A DNA stretch of 64,000 bases. It comes from Sphingobacterium sp. N143 (GTDB taxonomy: Bacteria > Bacteroidota > Bacteroidia > Sphingobacteriales > Sphingobacteriaceae). The notes below the pieces were generated by a model that was given only the letters and a program-made list of their open reading frames with translations, was not told where the DNA came from and searched no databases. Made by a program: the position numbers and the translations under genes. This document shows, one piece after another, positions 55,922 to 64,000 of the stretch (position 1 is the stretch's first letter; the number at the start of each line of letters is the position of its first letter). Location: the NCBI RefSeq assembly GCF_030325625.1, contig NZ_JACAIS010000004.1, positions 124,001 to 188,000 of the forward strand, in the 5' to 3' direction.

Positions 55922-57175
55922 ATGATTCAGAAACAAACCCTTGGACTTATCTTGATTTTGGCCGCTATGAGTGGCGGATGTAAAAAAAATGAACTTGCAA
56001 CGACGGGAACTGCGGTTGAAGACAGCACTGATCCCAAGTTAAAAGCGGCTACAGCTGCAGCCAGTGTCAGTGTCAACAGCTATGTCAACACCTCTTCCTA
56101 TATCAATTCAGGCTTCAGTTTTTTAAACCCAGCGCAAGTCAACAAAAATCGCCAGGCCATTGGCGGCAGTGCATATACACAAGTCTATGGATTCAACATC
56201 CCCGAGGAAAACAGAGTTCGGGGCATCCGTTGGAATACCGATGATGAAACTACAGCAATCTGGCGCCCCCAAGGTATTACAGGTTTCACAAAAGATGGCG
56301 TACGCTACCTTCTGGTCAGCTGGTATGCACGTAATGGTGCTGAACATAAAGGATCTCGCATCACCCTGATAGATATCAGTCCAAGTTCCAGTACTTACCT
56401 TACTTATAGACATATATTATTGGTACAGGCAGATATACCGACCAGCCCAACGGGCTATACCCAATATGGGTCCTACGCACCATTAAAAGTACACGCAGGA
56501 GGTATCGCTTATTTCAAAGGAAAGGTCTATCTGAGCAGTACCAGTCTAGGCGTTCGTGTATTTGACCTCGACAAGATCATTGAAGTGAGCACTGGGGACA
56601 ATACCTCCTCAAAATGTGGCAAAGACGCAAATGGGAATCTATTTGCCTTCAATTATCGATATATATTGCCTCAGGTCGGTTATCAAAAAATCAACAATGC
56701 CAGTCCATTTTCCACGATACAGATCAACGATGAAGGCACACAATTCTGGACCGGCCAATACTATGCCGGTAGTGCAGATCCGTCTATTGTACCCAAGATT
56801 TTTGGTTTTCCGATTGATACAGAAGGCAAGCTACAGAACGCAGGGATCGTTACTGTCACACCCAAAAACAGCCTTTTTGCAGACAATCATGCACACGGTA
56901 TCCAGGGTGTGTTCCGAAAAGGAAACAGAACATGGCTTTCTTGTACAGGATCACCAAGTGACTCCTACGGATCCAGTGCACGATTGGCAAGATATACCGA
57001 TGGGGCCGACAATACCGTACGCTACCGTTGGCCATATGGAGCCGAATCGCTATACCATGAAGCTAAATATGGCTATCTATGGAGTCTGACTGAATTTGAG
57101 CCCAACGCCGGTGCAAAAAATGGCAGCCAGGTCAATCGTTGCATATTTGCGGTCGATTTCTCCAAATATGAATAG
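55922..57175 (+). CDS. Secreted lipoprotein of unknown function
   Basis: Lipoprotein of 417 residues from ATG 55922, with signal MIQKQTLGLILILAAMSGGC (lipobox MSGGC, Cys20). After a Thr/Ala/Ser-rich linker (about 25-55) comes a domain with many Trp, Tyr and Gly and repeated motifs such as IWRPQGITGF and LLVSWYAR, suggesting a beta-propeller. I recall similar secreted proteins in actinomycetes, none with known function. No catalytic motif is visible. A TTG at 55880 would add 14 residues ahead of a good signal peptide and is rejected. Confidence 0.78.
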   Translation: MIQKQTLGLILILAAMSGGCKKNELATTGTAVEDSTDPKLKAATAAASVSVNSYVNTSSYINSGFSFLNPAQVNKNRQAIGGSAYTQVYGFNIPEENRVRGIRWNTDDETTAIWRPQGITGFTKDGVRYLLVSWYARNGAEHKGSRITLIDISPSSSTYLTYRHILLVQADIPTSPTGYTQYGSYAPLKVHAGGIAYFKGKVYLSSTSLGVRVFDLDKIIEVSTGDNTSSKCGKDANGNLFAFNYRYILPQVGYQKINNASPFSTIQINDEGTQFWTGQYYAGSADPSIVPKIFGFPIDTEGKLQNAGIVTVTPKNSLFADNHAHGIQGVFRKGNRTWLSCTGSPSDSYGSSARLARYTDGADNTVRYRWPYGAESLYHEAKYGYLWSLTEFEPNAGAKNGSQVNRCIFAVDFSKYE

Positions 57176-57206
57176 TCACCTTAAAAGATACTAACTCTTT
57201 TAAACG

Positions 57207-57246
57207 CTTATGAAAGATGAGCTTAAATCAGCTCATCTTTCATAAG
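57207..57246. terminator. Hairpin ending the lipoprotein and Nudix genes
   Basis: Perfect 17-bp arms CTTATGAAAGATGAGCT (57207-57223) and its complement (57230-57246) with loop TAAATC. The right arm encodes the last residues of the Nudix protein (MKDELI) and the loop includes its stop codon. T tail poor. Confidence 0.65.
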
Positions 57247-57633
57247 TTGCTCAAACACATGCAGTACGCCAACCACCTGAACCTCTTCACCTAAATATTC
57301 TTCATAGGAAAAATACTGAACAGCTCCGATTTCATTACTCGGCATGATATGCTCTGTGAGTGGATACAGGAAGCATTCCTGTTCCATGATTACTTCGGGC
57401 ACCAAGCCATAGGCTGGGGCAGTGATATGGCAATAATACGTGATTTTTTCAGGATCAAGATCAATAGTCAATTCTTCCAGAATCTCTCTTCGAAGGGACT
57501 GCAAGGCATCCTCACCCGAATCGATCTTTCCGCCGGGCAGGTACCATGCCCTCCTATTGTTGCTGTAAGCAAGCAATAACTTATTCTCTTTTACACTGAT
57601 CAAGCCCGCAGTAGGTAAATATTTTCGCATCAT
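57223..57633 (-). CDS. Nudix hydrolase
   Basis: Small cytoplasmic hydrolase of nucleoside-diphosphate derivatives; 136 residues, one Nudix domain. The Nudix box is G35-x5-E41-x7-R49-E50-x2-E53-E54 (GKIDSGEDALQSLRREILEE), with Thr56 where Gly is usual; the catalytic Glu residues are intact. The N-terminal strand PTAGLISVKENKLLLAYS is typical. Substrate not predictable; possibly house-cleaning of oxidised nucleotides. A promoter of the TTTG-N19 type lies just upstream on the same strand. Confidence 0.93.
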   Translation of the reverse strand: MMRKYLPTAGLISVKENKLLLAYSNNRRAWYLPGGKIDSGEDALQSLRREILEELTIDLDPEKITYYCHITAPAYGLVPEVIMEQECFLYPLTEHIMPSNEIGAVQYFSYEEYLGEEVQVVGVLHVFEQLMKDELI

Positions 57634-57670
57634 AAAACGGTGTAAGTTGCTACATCATAAACTCGTGCGG

Positions 57671-57701
57671 TGAAATTACCTCTTTTTATACATTTATCAA
57701 A
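57671..57701 (-). promoter_or_regulatory. Putative Nudix gene promoter
   Basis: On the minus strand TTTG (complement of 57698-57701), an exact 19-nt spacer and TAATTTCA (complement of 57671-57678). The spacing is ideal; the -7 box has two mismatches to TAnnTTTG. Confidence 0.4.
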
Positions 57702-58153
57702 GCTATCAAATCCACAATTTCCCGTCTCCCCATGGTTTCAACAAATGAATCATATAACTGCTTTGACCATCCTTAATTCAGCCGGCAAATCTCAATCTGT
57801 AAGAAACGATTTGTTCACATGATCATAAATCAAGGTACCAGAAAATCCGCTAAGAAAAACACATAAAAAGCTAGACCGTTCTCAGGTTTAGAAAAATACA
57901 AATAGATTAAAATTTCGAAAAAACAAACCTAAGCAACATATAATTTTGCTACTCAAAGACCAATTAAAAGAATAGTATAGCTTACTTGTTAAAAACAGTT
58001 AAGAATAGTAATAAAACGTAATTATTTTGTCAAAAACCAAGTTTATTACCGCTGACTTGCACAAATTAACCGTAGTTTTACGGCGCAAAATTCAATCCTG
58101 CCCGAGTTCGCTCAGTACAGGCCTGAAAAAAGAGAGATAGAGTACATTATTTT
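57702..58153. other. Gene-free stretch before fabH
   Basis: AT-rich, with no ORF I can support and no RNA gene recognised. A small inverted repeat CCGTA-GTTT-TACGG lies at about 58069-58083, within 85 bp of the fabH start, and TAGTTTTA inside it could be part of the fabH promoter. Confidence 0.4.
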
Positions 58154-59152
58154 ATGACTGAAAGAATACCGAGCAGACCGTATGCTGCCATCACTGCAAT
58201 TGGTGGATATATTCCACCGAACAAAAGATCCAATACCGATTTAGAGCAGTTTTGTGACACATCCGATGAGTGGATTATCAAACGTACCGGAATTAAAGAA
58301 CGACGGATTTTAGAAGATAATCTGGCAACCTCAGACATGGCGGTCAAAGCAATCCATGATTTAGCCAAACAATATAATAAAAACCTTCACGATGTGGATG
58401 CCCTTATCGTGGCCACATCGACACCAGATATGCCGATGCCGGCAACAGCAAATATTATTCTAGAAAAATTAGGATTGGCCAATGTATGGGCATTCGATGT
58501 CAATGCAGCTTGTTCAGGATTTTTATATGCTTTGGATATGGCTTCATCCCTGGTCGAAACAGGGCGCTATAAAAATGTGCTGGTTGTTGGCGCAGACAAT
58601 ATTAGCACCTATGTAGACCTAAAGGACCGATCCACGAATATTCTTTTTGGCGATGGTGCCGGTGTCATATGGCTTGAACCTTCACTTGAAGGTGGTATCA
58701 TGGACGCTTACCTCTGTAGTAATGGTGCTGGCCGTGAGTTCCTCAAAATTGAGGCTGGAGGCTCACTCTATCCTATCAATAGCAACCTGCCCGTCAATGA
58801 TAACCGCTTTCTCAAGCAGGATGGAAAAACCGTATTCAAACATGCTGTTCAGTCAATGAGTGATGCCTGCAATACAATCTTACAGCGCAACAATTTGCAG
58901 ATTGAAGATATCAATTGGTTAATTCCACATCAGGCCAATCAGCGCATTATAGATGCCGTCGGCCGTAGTCTCAACATTCCGGAAGATAGAGCCTTGAGCA
59001 ATATCGAATATCTGGGAAATACCATTGCTGCAACAATACCACTTTGTATCTGGCAGAATATCAAAAAATTGAATACAGGAGATCTCGTAATGCTGACAGC
59101 CTTTGGAGCGGGCTTCTCCTGGGGTGCCAGTATTTTTAAATGGATGATCTAA
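58154..59152 (+). CDS. fabH: 3-oxoacyl-ACP synthase III (FabH)
   Basis: Initiates fatty-acid synthesis by condensing an acyl-CoA (acetyl- or branched) with malonyl-ACP. The 332 residues carry the full KAS III triad: Cys120 (NAACSGF), His259 (IPHQANQR) and Asn289 (EYLGNTIAA). Length and start (ATG 58154, ITAIGGYIPPN) are normal. No plsX, rpmF or other fab gene is adjacent, so it may be a second FabH-type copy with a specialised primer or a stand-alone one. Ends at a strong bidirectional terminator. Confidence 0.94.
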   Translation: MTERIPSRPYAAITAIGGYIPPNKRSNTDLEQFCDTSDEWIIKRTGIKERRILEDNLATSDMAVKAIHDLAKQYNKNLHDVDALIVATSTPDMPMPATANIILEKLGLANVWAFDVNAACSGFLYALDMASSLVETGRYKNVLVVGADNISTYVDLKDRSTNILFGDGAGVIWLEPSLEGGIMDAYLCSNGAGREFLKIEAGGSLYPINSNLPVNDNRFLKQDGKTVFKHAVQSMSDACNTILQRNNLQIEDINWLIPHQANQRIIDAVGRSLNIPEDRALSNIEYLGNTIAATIPLCIWQNIKKLNTGDLVMLTAFGAGFSWGASIFKWMI

Positions 59153-59187
59153 CTAATTTTGGGCTATTGCCCTTTTTTAATGAATGC

Positions 59188-59222
59188 AAAAAGGCATCCC
59201 AGTGTATGGGATGCCTTTTTTT
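59188..59222. terminator. Bidirectional terminator between fabH and the copper genes
   Basis: AAAAAGGCATCCCA (59188-59201) pairs perfectly with TGGGATGCCTTTTT (59207-59220) around GTGTA. Confidence 0.92.
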
Positions 59223-59238
59223 GTATAGTCAGATCTAT

Positions 59239-61512
59239 CTAATAATTTAGTGACAGGCCTACACCAAATCCCATATCACTATCGTAGTGAGTTCTGAAGG
59301 CCATATTTTTTGTTAGCACATAATTCAGTCCGGCCATATATTCCAGATCCGAGTTGACCATAAAGTCACCCCGTACCCGCCGAGAGATCGGGATATCCTC
59401 ACGCATCAGCTGCAATCTTACGATACCATCATGATATACTTCCGCCTGAAAATTCACCAACATTGGCAATGTGTACATAAAACCTAGACTCAAAGCTTTC
59501 CTACTGTCTTTCTTATTTGTCTGTCCAAAAATATTCTTTTCATGCTCATCCGACCCCATTTTTCGGTAACGGTAATCAAAGCCAACAAAAGGCATAAACC
59601 ATTGCATCTTCCCTATAAATGTACCCAGATGCGTTTCCACCTCATAGCCATGCATCGCGTTATACCCCAATCTCCATTCGGTACCCAATTGCCATCTCGC
59701 ATTTTGAAACATGGCCTGTCCATCATTTCCATTCGTTGCAAAATCATTCTGTGCCATAAAATGGATCATATTACTCTCCCGTTGGAGGGCTTTGTACGCT
59801 TTAGCCTTATCCGGAAGATAAGGATTTTGATAATCGCCAACAGCGAATACACGGTTCATCCCGGCCATCATATGATACAAGATGTGACAGTGAAAAAACC
59901 AGTCGCCTTCCTCATTTGCCAAGAATTCAATAGTATCCGTTTCCATTGGCATAATGTCAAGAACATTTTTCAATGGAGCTTTCGCTCCTTTGCCATTCAG
60001 CACCCTAAAGTCAAAACCATGCAAATGGATCGGATGCCGCATCATTGAATTGTTGTAAAGCGTGATACGCAGAACTTCTCCTTTTTTGACCGGAATCTTG
60101 TCCGTTTCCGAGAGGATCTTATTGTCCATACTCCATACATAACGGTTCATATTTCCGGTCAGTACAAATTTAAGATCACGCACAGGAGCATCTTTAGGTA
60201 ATGCTGTACTGTGCGGCGATTCCAGCATCGCATAATTTAAAGTAACAATGTCAGCCAGCGCATTTGCATTATAACGACCAGGGTCCTCTTTCTGCTTCAT
60301 CTCTCCGTGGTTCATCCCCTTGTGGTCCATGTCCTGATCTACTTTCTTTTTTCCATCTCCTGTGATCTCCGGGTACATCACGACATTCATATCCATTTGA
60401 TTGAGGCTCATTTTCATCCCCATATCGTTCAGGTCGCCGTTCATTTTCATCATATCGTTCATCATTTTCATCCCCTCGAAATATTTTAGTCGGGGAAGAG
60501 GTGAAATAAGCTGTTTAATTCCATGACCGATAAAATAACTGGCAGACTGGGTCCGATCTTCTGTCGTCGCCATAAATTCATAAGCTGTGTTCTCATTCGG
60601 GATCGTGACAACAACGTCATAGGTTTCTGACACTGAAATCAAAAGCCGGTCAACTTCTACGGGTTCCACATCATTTCCGTCATTGGCCACAACGGTAATC
60701 TTTCCACCAGCATAACGCAACCAGAAATAGGAAGATGCTCCCCCGTTTGAAATCCGCAGCCTAACCTTATCCCCTGCCTTTAACGAACGACCATCAACTA
60801 CCTCCAAATCAGTGGAATGCGCACCATTCATCAACACTTTATCATAGTACACGTCGCTCACATCCATCGCAAGCTGGCGTTTCCACTCATTGGTAACTTT
60901 TGTTTTAAATTTCCCTTCTTTGATCGCTTCCACATACGATTGCGTGGCTCCCTTTTTAATCGCCGACCAATCATTTGCTGTGTGCAGCATACGCTGGATA
61001 TTATCGGGATTATAATTTGTCCATTCACTCAATATGATCGGGACCGTCGGAAGATCATCTATCCCCTTTCTAAACGTCGTATCATCAAGGCGTTTCTTCA
61101 TCACAAAACTGCCGTACATCCCGATTTGTTCCTGCAGGCCCGAATGTGAATGGTACCAGTGTGTTCCATGTTGGATAATGGGAAAACGATACGTATACGT
61201 TGATTTTGGTTTGATAGGTTCCTGTGTCAGATGGGGTACACCATCTTCTTTATTGGGCAGAAACACACCATGCCAATGTAAAGAAGTACTTTCATCCAAC
61301 TCATTATGGACCACAATCTCAGCAGTGTCCCCTTGTGTAAAGGTCAAAGTAGGCATTGGTATCTGCCCATTAACAGCGATAGCACGTTTGGCTTTACCCG
61401 CATAATTTACCACCGTATCCCTGACATAGAGATCATGCCGCACTACTTTCTGTGCAAAAACAGCCATATTTGCCATCAAAAAAAGTACAACAGTTATTAT
61501 TTTTTTGCTCAT
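59239..61512 (-). CDS. Multicopper oxidase (CopA-like) with C-terminal barrel-like domain
   Basis: Periplasmic multicopper oxidase, probably oxidising Cu(I). From ATG 61512 it has 757 residues with signal peptide MSKKIITVVLFLMANMAVFA. Copper motifs: H79-W-H81-G, H118-W-Y-H121-S-H123, HPIHLHG and H541-C542-H543-x3-H547-x4-M552. A Met/His-rich insertion (MKMMNDMMKMNGDLNDMGM and following, about 355-415) resembles CopA. The oxidase ends near 565; about 175 further residues (AMFQNARWQLGTEWRLGYN ... DMGFGVGLSLNY) alternate like beta-strands and resemble the C-terminal part of CopB outer-membrane proteins, suggesting a CopA-CopB fusion. An in-frame GTG at 61581 is rejected because the signal peptide begins at 61512. 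Confidence 0.92.
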   Translation of the reverse strand: MSKKIITVVLFLMANMAVFAQKVVRHDLYVRDTVVNYAGKAKRAIAVNGQIPMPTLTFTQGDTAEIVVHNELDESTSLHWHGVFLPNKEDGVPHLTQEPIKPKSTYTYRFPIIQHGTHWYHSHSGLQEQIGMYGSFVMKKRLDDTTFRKGIDDLPTVPIILSEWTNYNPDNIQRMLHTANDWSAIKKGATQSYVEAIKEGKFKTKVTNEWKRQLAMDVSDVYYDKVLMNGAHSTDLEVVDGRSLKAGDKVRLRISNGGASSYFWLRYAGGKITVVANDGNDVEPVEVDRLLISVSETYDVVVTIPNENTAYEFMATTEDRTQSASYFIGHGIKQLISPLPRLKYFEGMKMMNDMMKMNGDLNDMGMKMSLNQMDMNVVMYPEITGDGKKKVDQDMDHKGMNHGEMKQKEDPGRYNANALADIVTLNYAMLESPHSTALPKDAPVRDLKFVLTGNMNRYVWSMDNKILSETDKIPVKKGEVLRITLYNNSMMRHPIHLHGFDFRVLNGKGAKAPLKNVLDIMPMETDTIEFLANEEGDWFFHCHILYHMMAGMNRVFAVGDYQNPYLPDKAKAYKALQRESNMIHFMAQNDFATNGNDGQAMFQNARWQLGTEWRLGYNAMHGYEVETHLGTFIGKMQWFMPFVGFDYRYRKMGSDEHEKNIFGQTNKKDSRKALSLGFMYTLPMLVNFQAEVYHDGIVRLQLMREDIPISRRVRGDFMVNSDLEYMAGLNYVLTKNMAFRTHYDSDMGFGVGLSLNY

Positions 61513-61678
61513 TTTATTCTTATTGCTTAATTCGTATTTTGCTGTTCCTTCATCCAGCCGCATGCTTCTTTCATCCAGCACCAGGGCGATCCCCGCACAG
61601 TGCTATTTTTTTATGGTGGATAAATGCAATTCCGGATAAATTTATCAACAAAGTCACGATGGAATAGTTCATCGCCTC

Positions 61679-62518
61679 TTAATTAATTGTTTCGACGGTA
61701 CTTCCACAGCTGAGCATTTTTGCACCAAAAAACGGGTTCTTAACCCCATTTTCCTTACTCAGCCAATGCCCACCCTTACCATCATTAAACATCGGACAAT
61801 GTTGGTAATAAACCTGGGTTTCCAGCTTGGCTACTTTAACCAGTGCATAGATGTTGTTCGAAAGAGAAGCAAAGGAAAGACGTTGCCCAGCAATATCCTT
61901 TGCTTTTGTCATGTCCGCTGCATCTTTACGCAAATTATTCATCACCTTCATCCAGACGGTATGCTCCGCAGATGACAATTTATTCATATCCACAGCCTGA
62001 ATAGCATCCAGCAATTTTTGGGCACTTGCGGCCGATGTTTTAGCATCATCCTTCACCAAAGCGTCTTTTACCACAAAATACCGACTGGTCACAAGCGCAA
62101 GTTGTGTACCATGCTCTGAAGAATTATTTGTCGTGGAATGCGTTTCATGTTCATGATGCTGATGCTCCGATACAGGCTTCAGCGTTCGCACATACTGGCT
62201 TTCTTTGGCTAATTTAGCATAAGCATCATCGGGGGCCAGAAATTTTTCACTGTCGAATCCTGCAAGAGCAATACGTTTGAGTACTTCATCAGCGCTCGTT
62301 TTTGTCGCATCATAAGTAATCGTTGCCATCTTCGTATCCCCGTTCCAGTCAACTTTAGCCAGCCTTCCTCCGCTCCCCGCTTTTTCAATCATCTGTTCAC
62401 TTGCTGTATTTCCGAATACCTTCATCGTTGATGTCTGTGCATGTTTGATTTGTGCATAACTGTTTACATTGGATAGCAATATCATGATAGCCATCCCTAT
62501 GATCGAATTTGATTTCAT
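61679..62518 (-). CDS. HMA-like plus DUF3347 copper-associated periplasmic protein
   Basis: Exported protein of 279 residues; signal peptide about 1-22. Residues about 30-95 have the heavy-metal-associated (HMA) fold pattern (TMKVFGN ... AKVDWNGDTKMATITYDATKTSADEVLKRIALAGFD) but lack the CxxC metal site: NTASE occupies that position. A His-rich linker follows (118-136, EHQHHEHETH). DUF3347 covers about 138-275 and ends with YYQHCPMFNDGKGGHW and FFGAKMLSCGS, where C241, M243, M268 and C271 could bind copper. It lies between the Cys-rich protein and the oxidase on the same strand, with 166-180-bp gaps. Confidence 0.87.
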   Translation of the reverse strand: MKSNSIIGMAIMILLSNVNSYAQIKHAQTSTMKVFGNTASEQMIEKAGSGGRLAKVDWNGDTKMATITYDATKTSADEVLKRIALAGFDSEKFLAPDDAYAKLAKESQYVRTLKPVSEHQHHEHETHSTTNNSSEHGTQLALVTSRYFVVKDALVKDDAKTSAASAQKLLDAIQAVDMNKLSSAEHTVWMKVMNNLRKDAADMTKAKDIAGQRLSFASLSNNIYALVKVAKLETQVYYQHCPMFNDGKGGHWLSKENGVKNPFFGAKMLSCGSTVETIN

Positions 62519-62698
62519 TTTGATTCTAATTTATAATGTAAGTAAAATAAGATGAAATCCCTGTTTAAATACCCCAAATAGTAAAAGAACGCATGACGGA
62601 TCAGACGCGTACCAACAAGGGATTTCAACCAATAAGTTTAAGATTTTTGGATCCGGAATCCGATCCAATAAGACACAGCATGGGCTGCCATCGTGCTT

Positions 62699-63112
62699 TT
62701 AGATTATTTTGGGAGGCTGCCAGATCGAAAAATATCCTTGAGTATAGATCGGCTGTCTATACCCTGCATAGTGTTGAATGGCATCTGCATCTAAAAGTGA
62801 AAAAGCATCCTCTTCTACAGGAGATACCAGGAGATTATATTGCAGTGAACTGCGACAGGATTTTTCCGCACATTTCTTTTCGCAGCTATCAGCATTGTCC
62901 CCAGACTGTTCATCAGTATGTTTATCATCTGCGCAACAGCTTCCCTGTCCGGCATCCTCAGCCTCCATATTCTTTTCCAAACAGCAAGCATGCTCAGCAG
63001 CTTCCTCCTGTTTTAGTTCTTCAGCGGCCGCATGACAGGCAAAGACCCGACCTGGGACTAATAGGAGCCCCAACATACAGATTAACAACACAATGTTGAC
63101 TTTTGCCCGCAT
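62699..63112 (-). CDS. Small Cys-rich exported protein (DUF6660-like)
   Basis: From ATG 63112 the product has 137 residues: a signal peptide (MRAKVNIVLLICMLGLLLVP) and a mature part with eight Cys, arranged C26, C43-C44, C59-C60, C77, C81 and C86, plus many Asp, Glu and His. The C-terminal FSIWQPPKII matches a tail I recall from small Bacteroidota proteins near metal-resistance genes (DUF6660-like; family name from memory). Metal binding in the periplasm is inferred from the Cys pairs and from position at the head of the copper group. A TTG-initiated extension to 63154 is rejected. An opposing 168-residue frame (62593-63099) covers the same DNA and looks like a shadow. Confidence 0.75.
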   Translation of the reverse strand: MRAKVNIVLLICMLGLLLVPGRVFACHAAAEELKQEEAAEHACCLEKNMEAEDAGQGSCCADDKHTDEQSGDNADSCEKKCAEKSCRSSLQYNLLVSPVEEDAFSLLDADAIQHYAGYRQPIYTQGYFSIWQPPKII

Positions 63113-63279
63113 AAGGATTAAATTAAAGTATATACAAACCTTTTCTACATGCAAGTGTAATATCTGTAAAAATAGCGGTCTGTGCTTTTATCAGTGTAAA
63201 GATCGTTACTATTTCTTAAATTATACTTATAATATTTCCAGTTTCTTTTGTAAGATTTTTCATGGCATCAGCCATTTCA

Positions 63280-64000
63280 TTACTTTTCTTGCTCTTTGAT
63301 CCACTTGAGCATCAATAAACAGCCCGGCGCATAGACAGCACCATGATCAAAGCCCTGCAATTCATACAATGACGTTTTTGGGTGCCCCACTTGTTTGAGT
63401 ATAGCCGCCAGATGCGCATTCTCTTCATACCTTGCTGGCAGCTCCAGCTTCGCATCGCCAGTGATCAGGACAATAGCTGGGGCATCCTTTCGTGCAAATG
63501 AGATTGGTGCAAATTGATCGATCTGCGGGATCACCATCGACTGCCCGCGCTCCTTTTTAATAGTATAATGTGTATTTGTCTGACCACTGATAGGTGCCAA
63601 CCCTTTAATTTTATTGGCATCGACGCCATATCGCTGTAGATAACTCGAATCGAGCCCCACCATTAAAGCCAAATACCCACCGGCGGAATGCCCAGAAACA
63701 TAAATTTTTGCCGGATCACCACCATAAGAAGCAATATTGGCAAAGGTCCAGGCCACTGCTTCAGCCGCATCATCGATATAACTGGGGGCTTTCCCCTTTG
63801 GGCTTAAGCGATAGTTGACTGCAACGACAGCAACACCCTTATCCTTCAGTTCTAGTGGAATAAACTTATTTCCTTCTTCCAACCCGCCACCATGGAACCA
63901 TACAATAGTAGAAAAACCTTTTCGATCGGCTGGGACGTAGAGATCCAGCTTACAACGTTCTTTTTTGTAGGCATCAGTATCCGTATTTTTACAGTAACTG
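63280..64000 (-). CDS. Alpha/beta hydrolase (esterase/lipase-like), 5' end outside the window
   Basis: C-terminal 240 residues of an esterase of the BD-FAE/carboxylesterase group; the frame is open to the right window edge, so the N-terminus is missing. Oxyanion-hole motif HGGG is at about 63887-63898, the nucleophile elbow GHSAGG at about 63680-63697, and the catalytic His in GFDHGAVY near the C-terminus. The cut N-terminal part (YKKERCKLDLYVPADRKG) is typical of family members acting on acetylated or feruloylated sugars, but substrate is not predictable. The interval 63113-63279 holds the promoter of the copper group; I see no gene in it. Confidence 0.9.
   Translation of the reverse strand, partial: SYCKNTDTDAYKKERCKLDLYVPADRKGFSTIVWFHGGGLEEGNKFIPLELKDKGVAVVAVNYRLSPKGKAPSYIDDAAEAVAWTFANIASYGGDPAKIYVSGHSAGGYLALMVGLDSSYLQRYGVDANKIKGLAPISGQTNTHYTIKKERGQSMVIPQIDQFAPISFARKDAPAIVLITGDAKLELPARYEENAHLAAILKQVGHPKTSLYELQGFDHGAVYAPGCLLMLKWIKEQEK

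Noticed and set aside
59542..60048. 168-residue plus-strand frame inside the multicopper oxidase gene
   Set aside because: Antisense shadow; the minus strand holds conserved copper ligands throughout.
62593..63099. 168-residue plus-strand frame opposite the Cys-rich gene
   Set aside because: No recognisable motif, His/Pro-rich shadow composition, and the minus-strand frame has a signal peptide and ordered Cys pattern.

Overview
The window comes from a chromosome of a Bacteroidota organism, most likely Sphingobacteriales and close to Sphingobacterium. Evidence: the order mraZ-rsmH-ftsL-like-ftsI; two SusC/SusD pairs; a Bacteroidota-type TonB; tsaD divergent from a very long tamB; an amidase and MCE/MlaD gene divergent from an lptD-like gene; promoters with TAnnTTTG -7 boxes; and low-to-medium GC. 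No insertion sequence, prophage, CRISPR array or rRNA gene was seen. Genus is inference.

Layout. 1-3828 (minus): head of the division/cell-wall cluster, with ftsI cut by the left edge. 3829-4263: control region with MraZ-type repeats on both sides. 4264-7500 (plus): aspS and a LutB-like iron-sulfur protein. 7612-11112: Spy/CpxP-like protein, TonB, an unknown lipoprotein and tsaD. 11144-15550: tamB, apparently lacking a normal start codon. 15783-17258 (minus): trigger factor and tRNA-Leu(UAG). 17383-20322: a compact operon (membrane protein, winged-helix regulator, Coq4-like protein, CreD) with two copies of one palindromic operator. 20489-34682: S9 peptidase, MlaD, amidase, LptD-like protein, CinA, a 2-oxoacid dehydrogenase E2, MATE exporter, TatA and Tex. 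34841-35824: two poorly understood genes. 36222-37751: a sulfatase gene with two in-frame TAA codons. 38110-52157: two SusC/SusD pairs, a TPR protein and a siderophore-type receptor with a PepSY protein; five DnaA-box-like 9-mers lie at 47106-47194. 52538-59152: AsmA-like protein, secreted lipoprotein, Nudix hydrolase and FabH. 59239-63112 (minus): a copper-handling group. 63280-64000: an esterase cut by the right edge.

How the genes fit together. Much of the window concerns the cell envelope: septal peptidoglycan synthesis (FtsI, FtsL-like), peptidoglycan cleavage (amidase), lipid and LPS transport to the outer membrane (TamB, AsmA-like, MlaD, LptD-like), TonB-driven import (TonB, two SusCD pairs, one siderophore-type receptor), Tat export and CreD. 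The copper group joins a periplasmic multicopper oxidase carrying an extra C-terminal barrel-like domain, an HMA/DUF3347 protein and a small Cys-rich exported protein.

The most unusual items are the CreD/Coq4 operon with twin operators, the DnaA-box cluster, the tamB ATC start, the doubly interrupted sulfatase, the two MraZ-box arrays flanking the mraZ-aspS gap, and a perfect 64-bp palindrome after tex. Everything here was read by eye; no alignment or database search was run.
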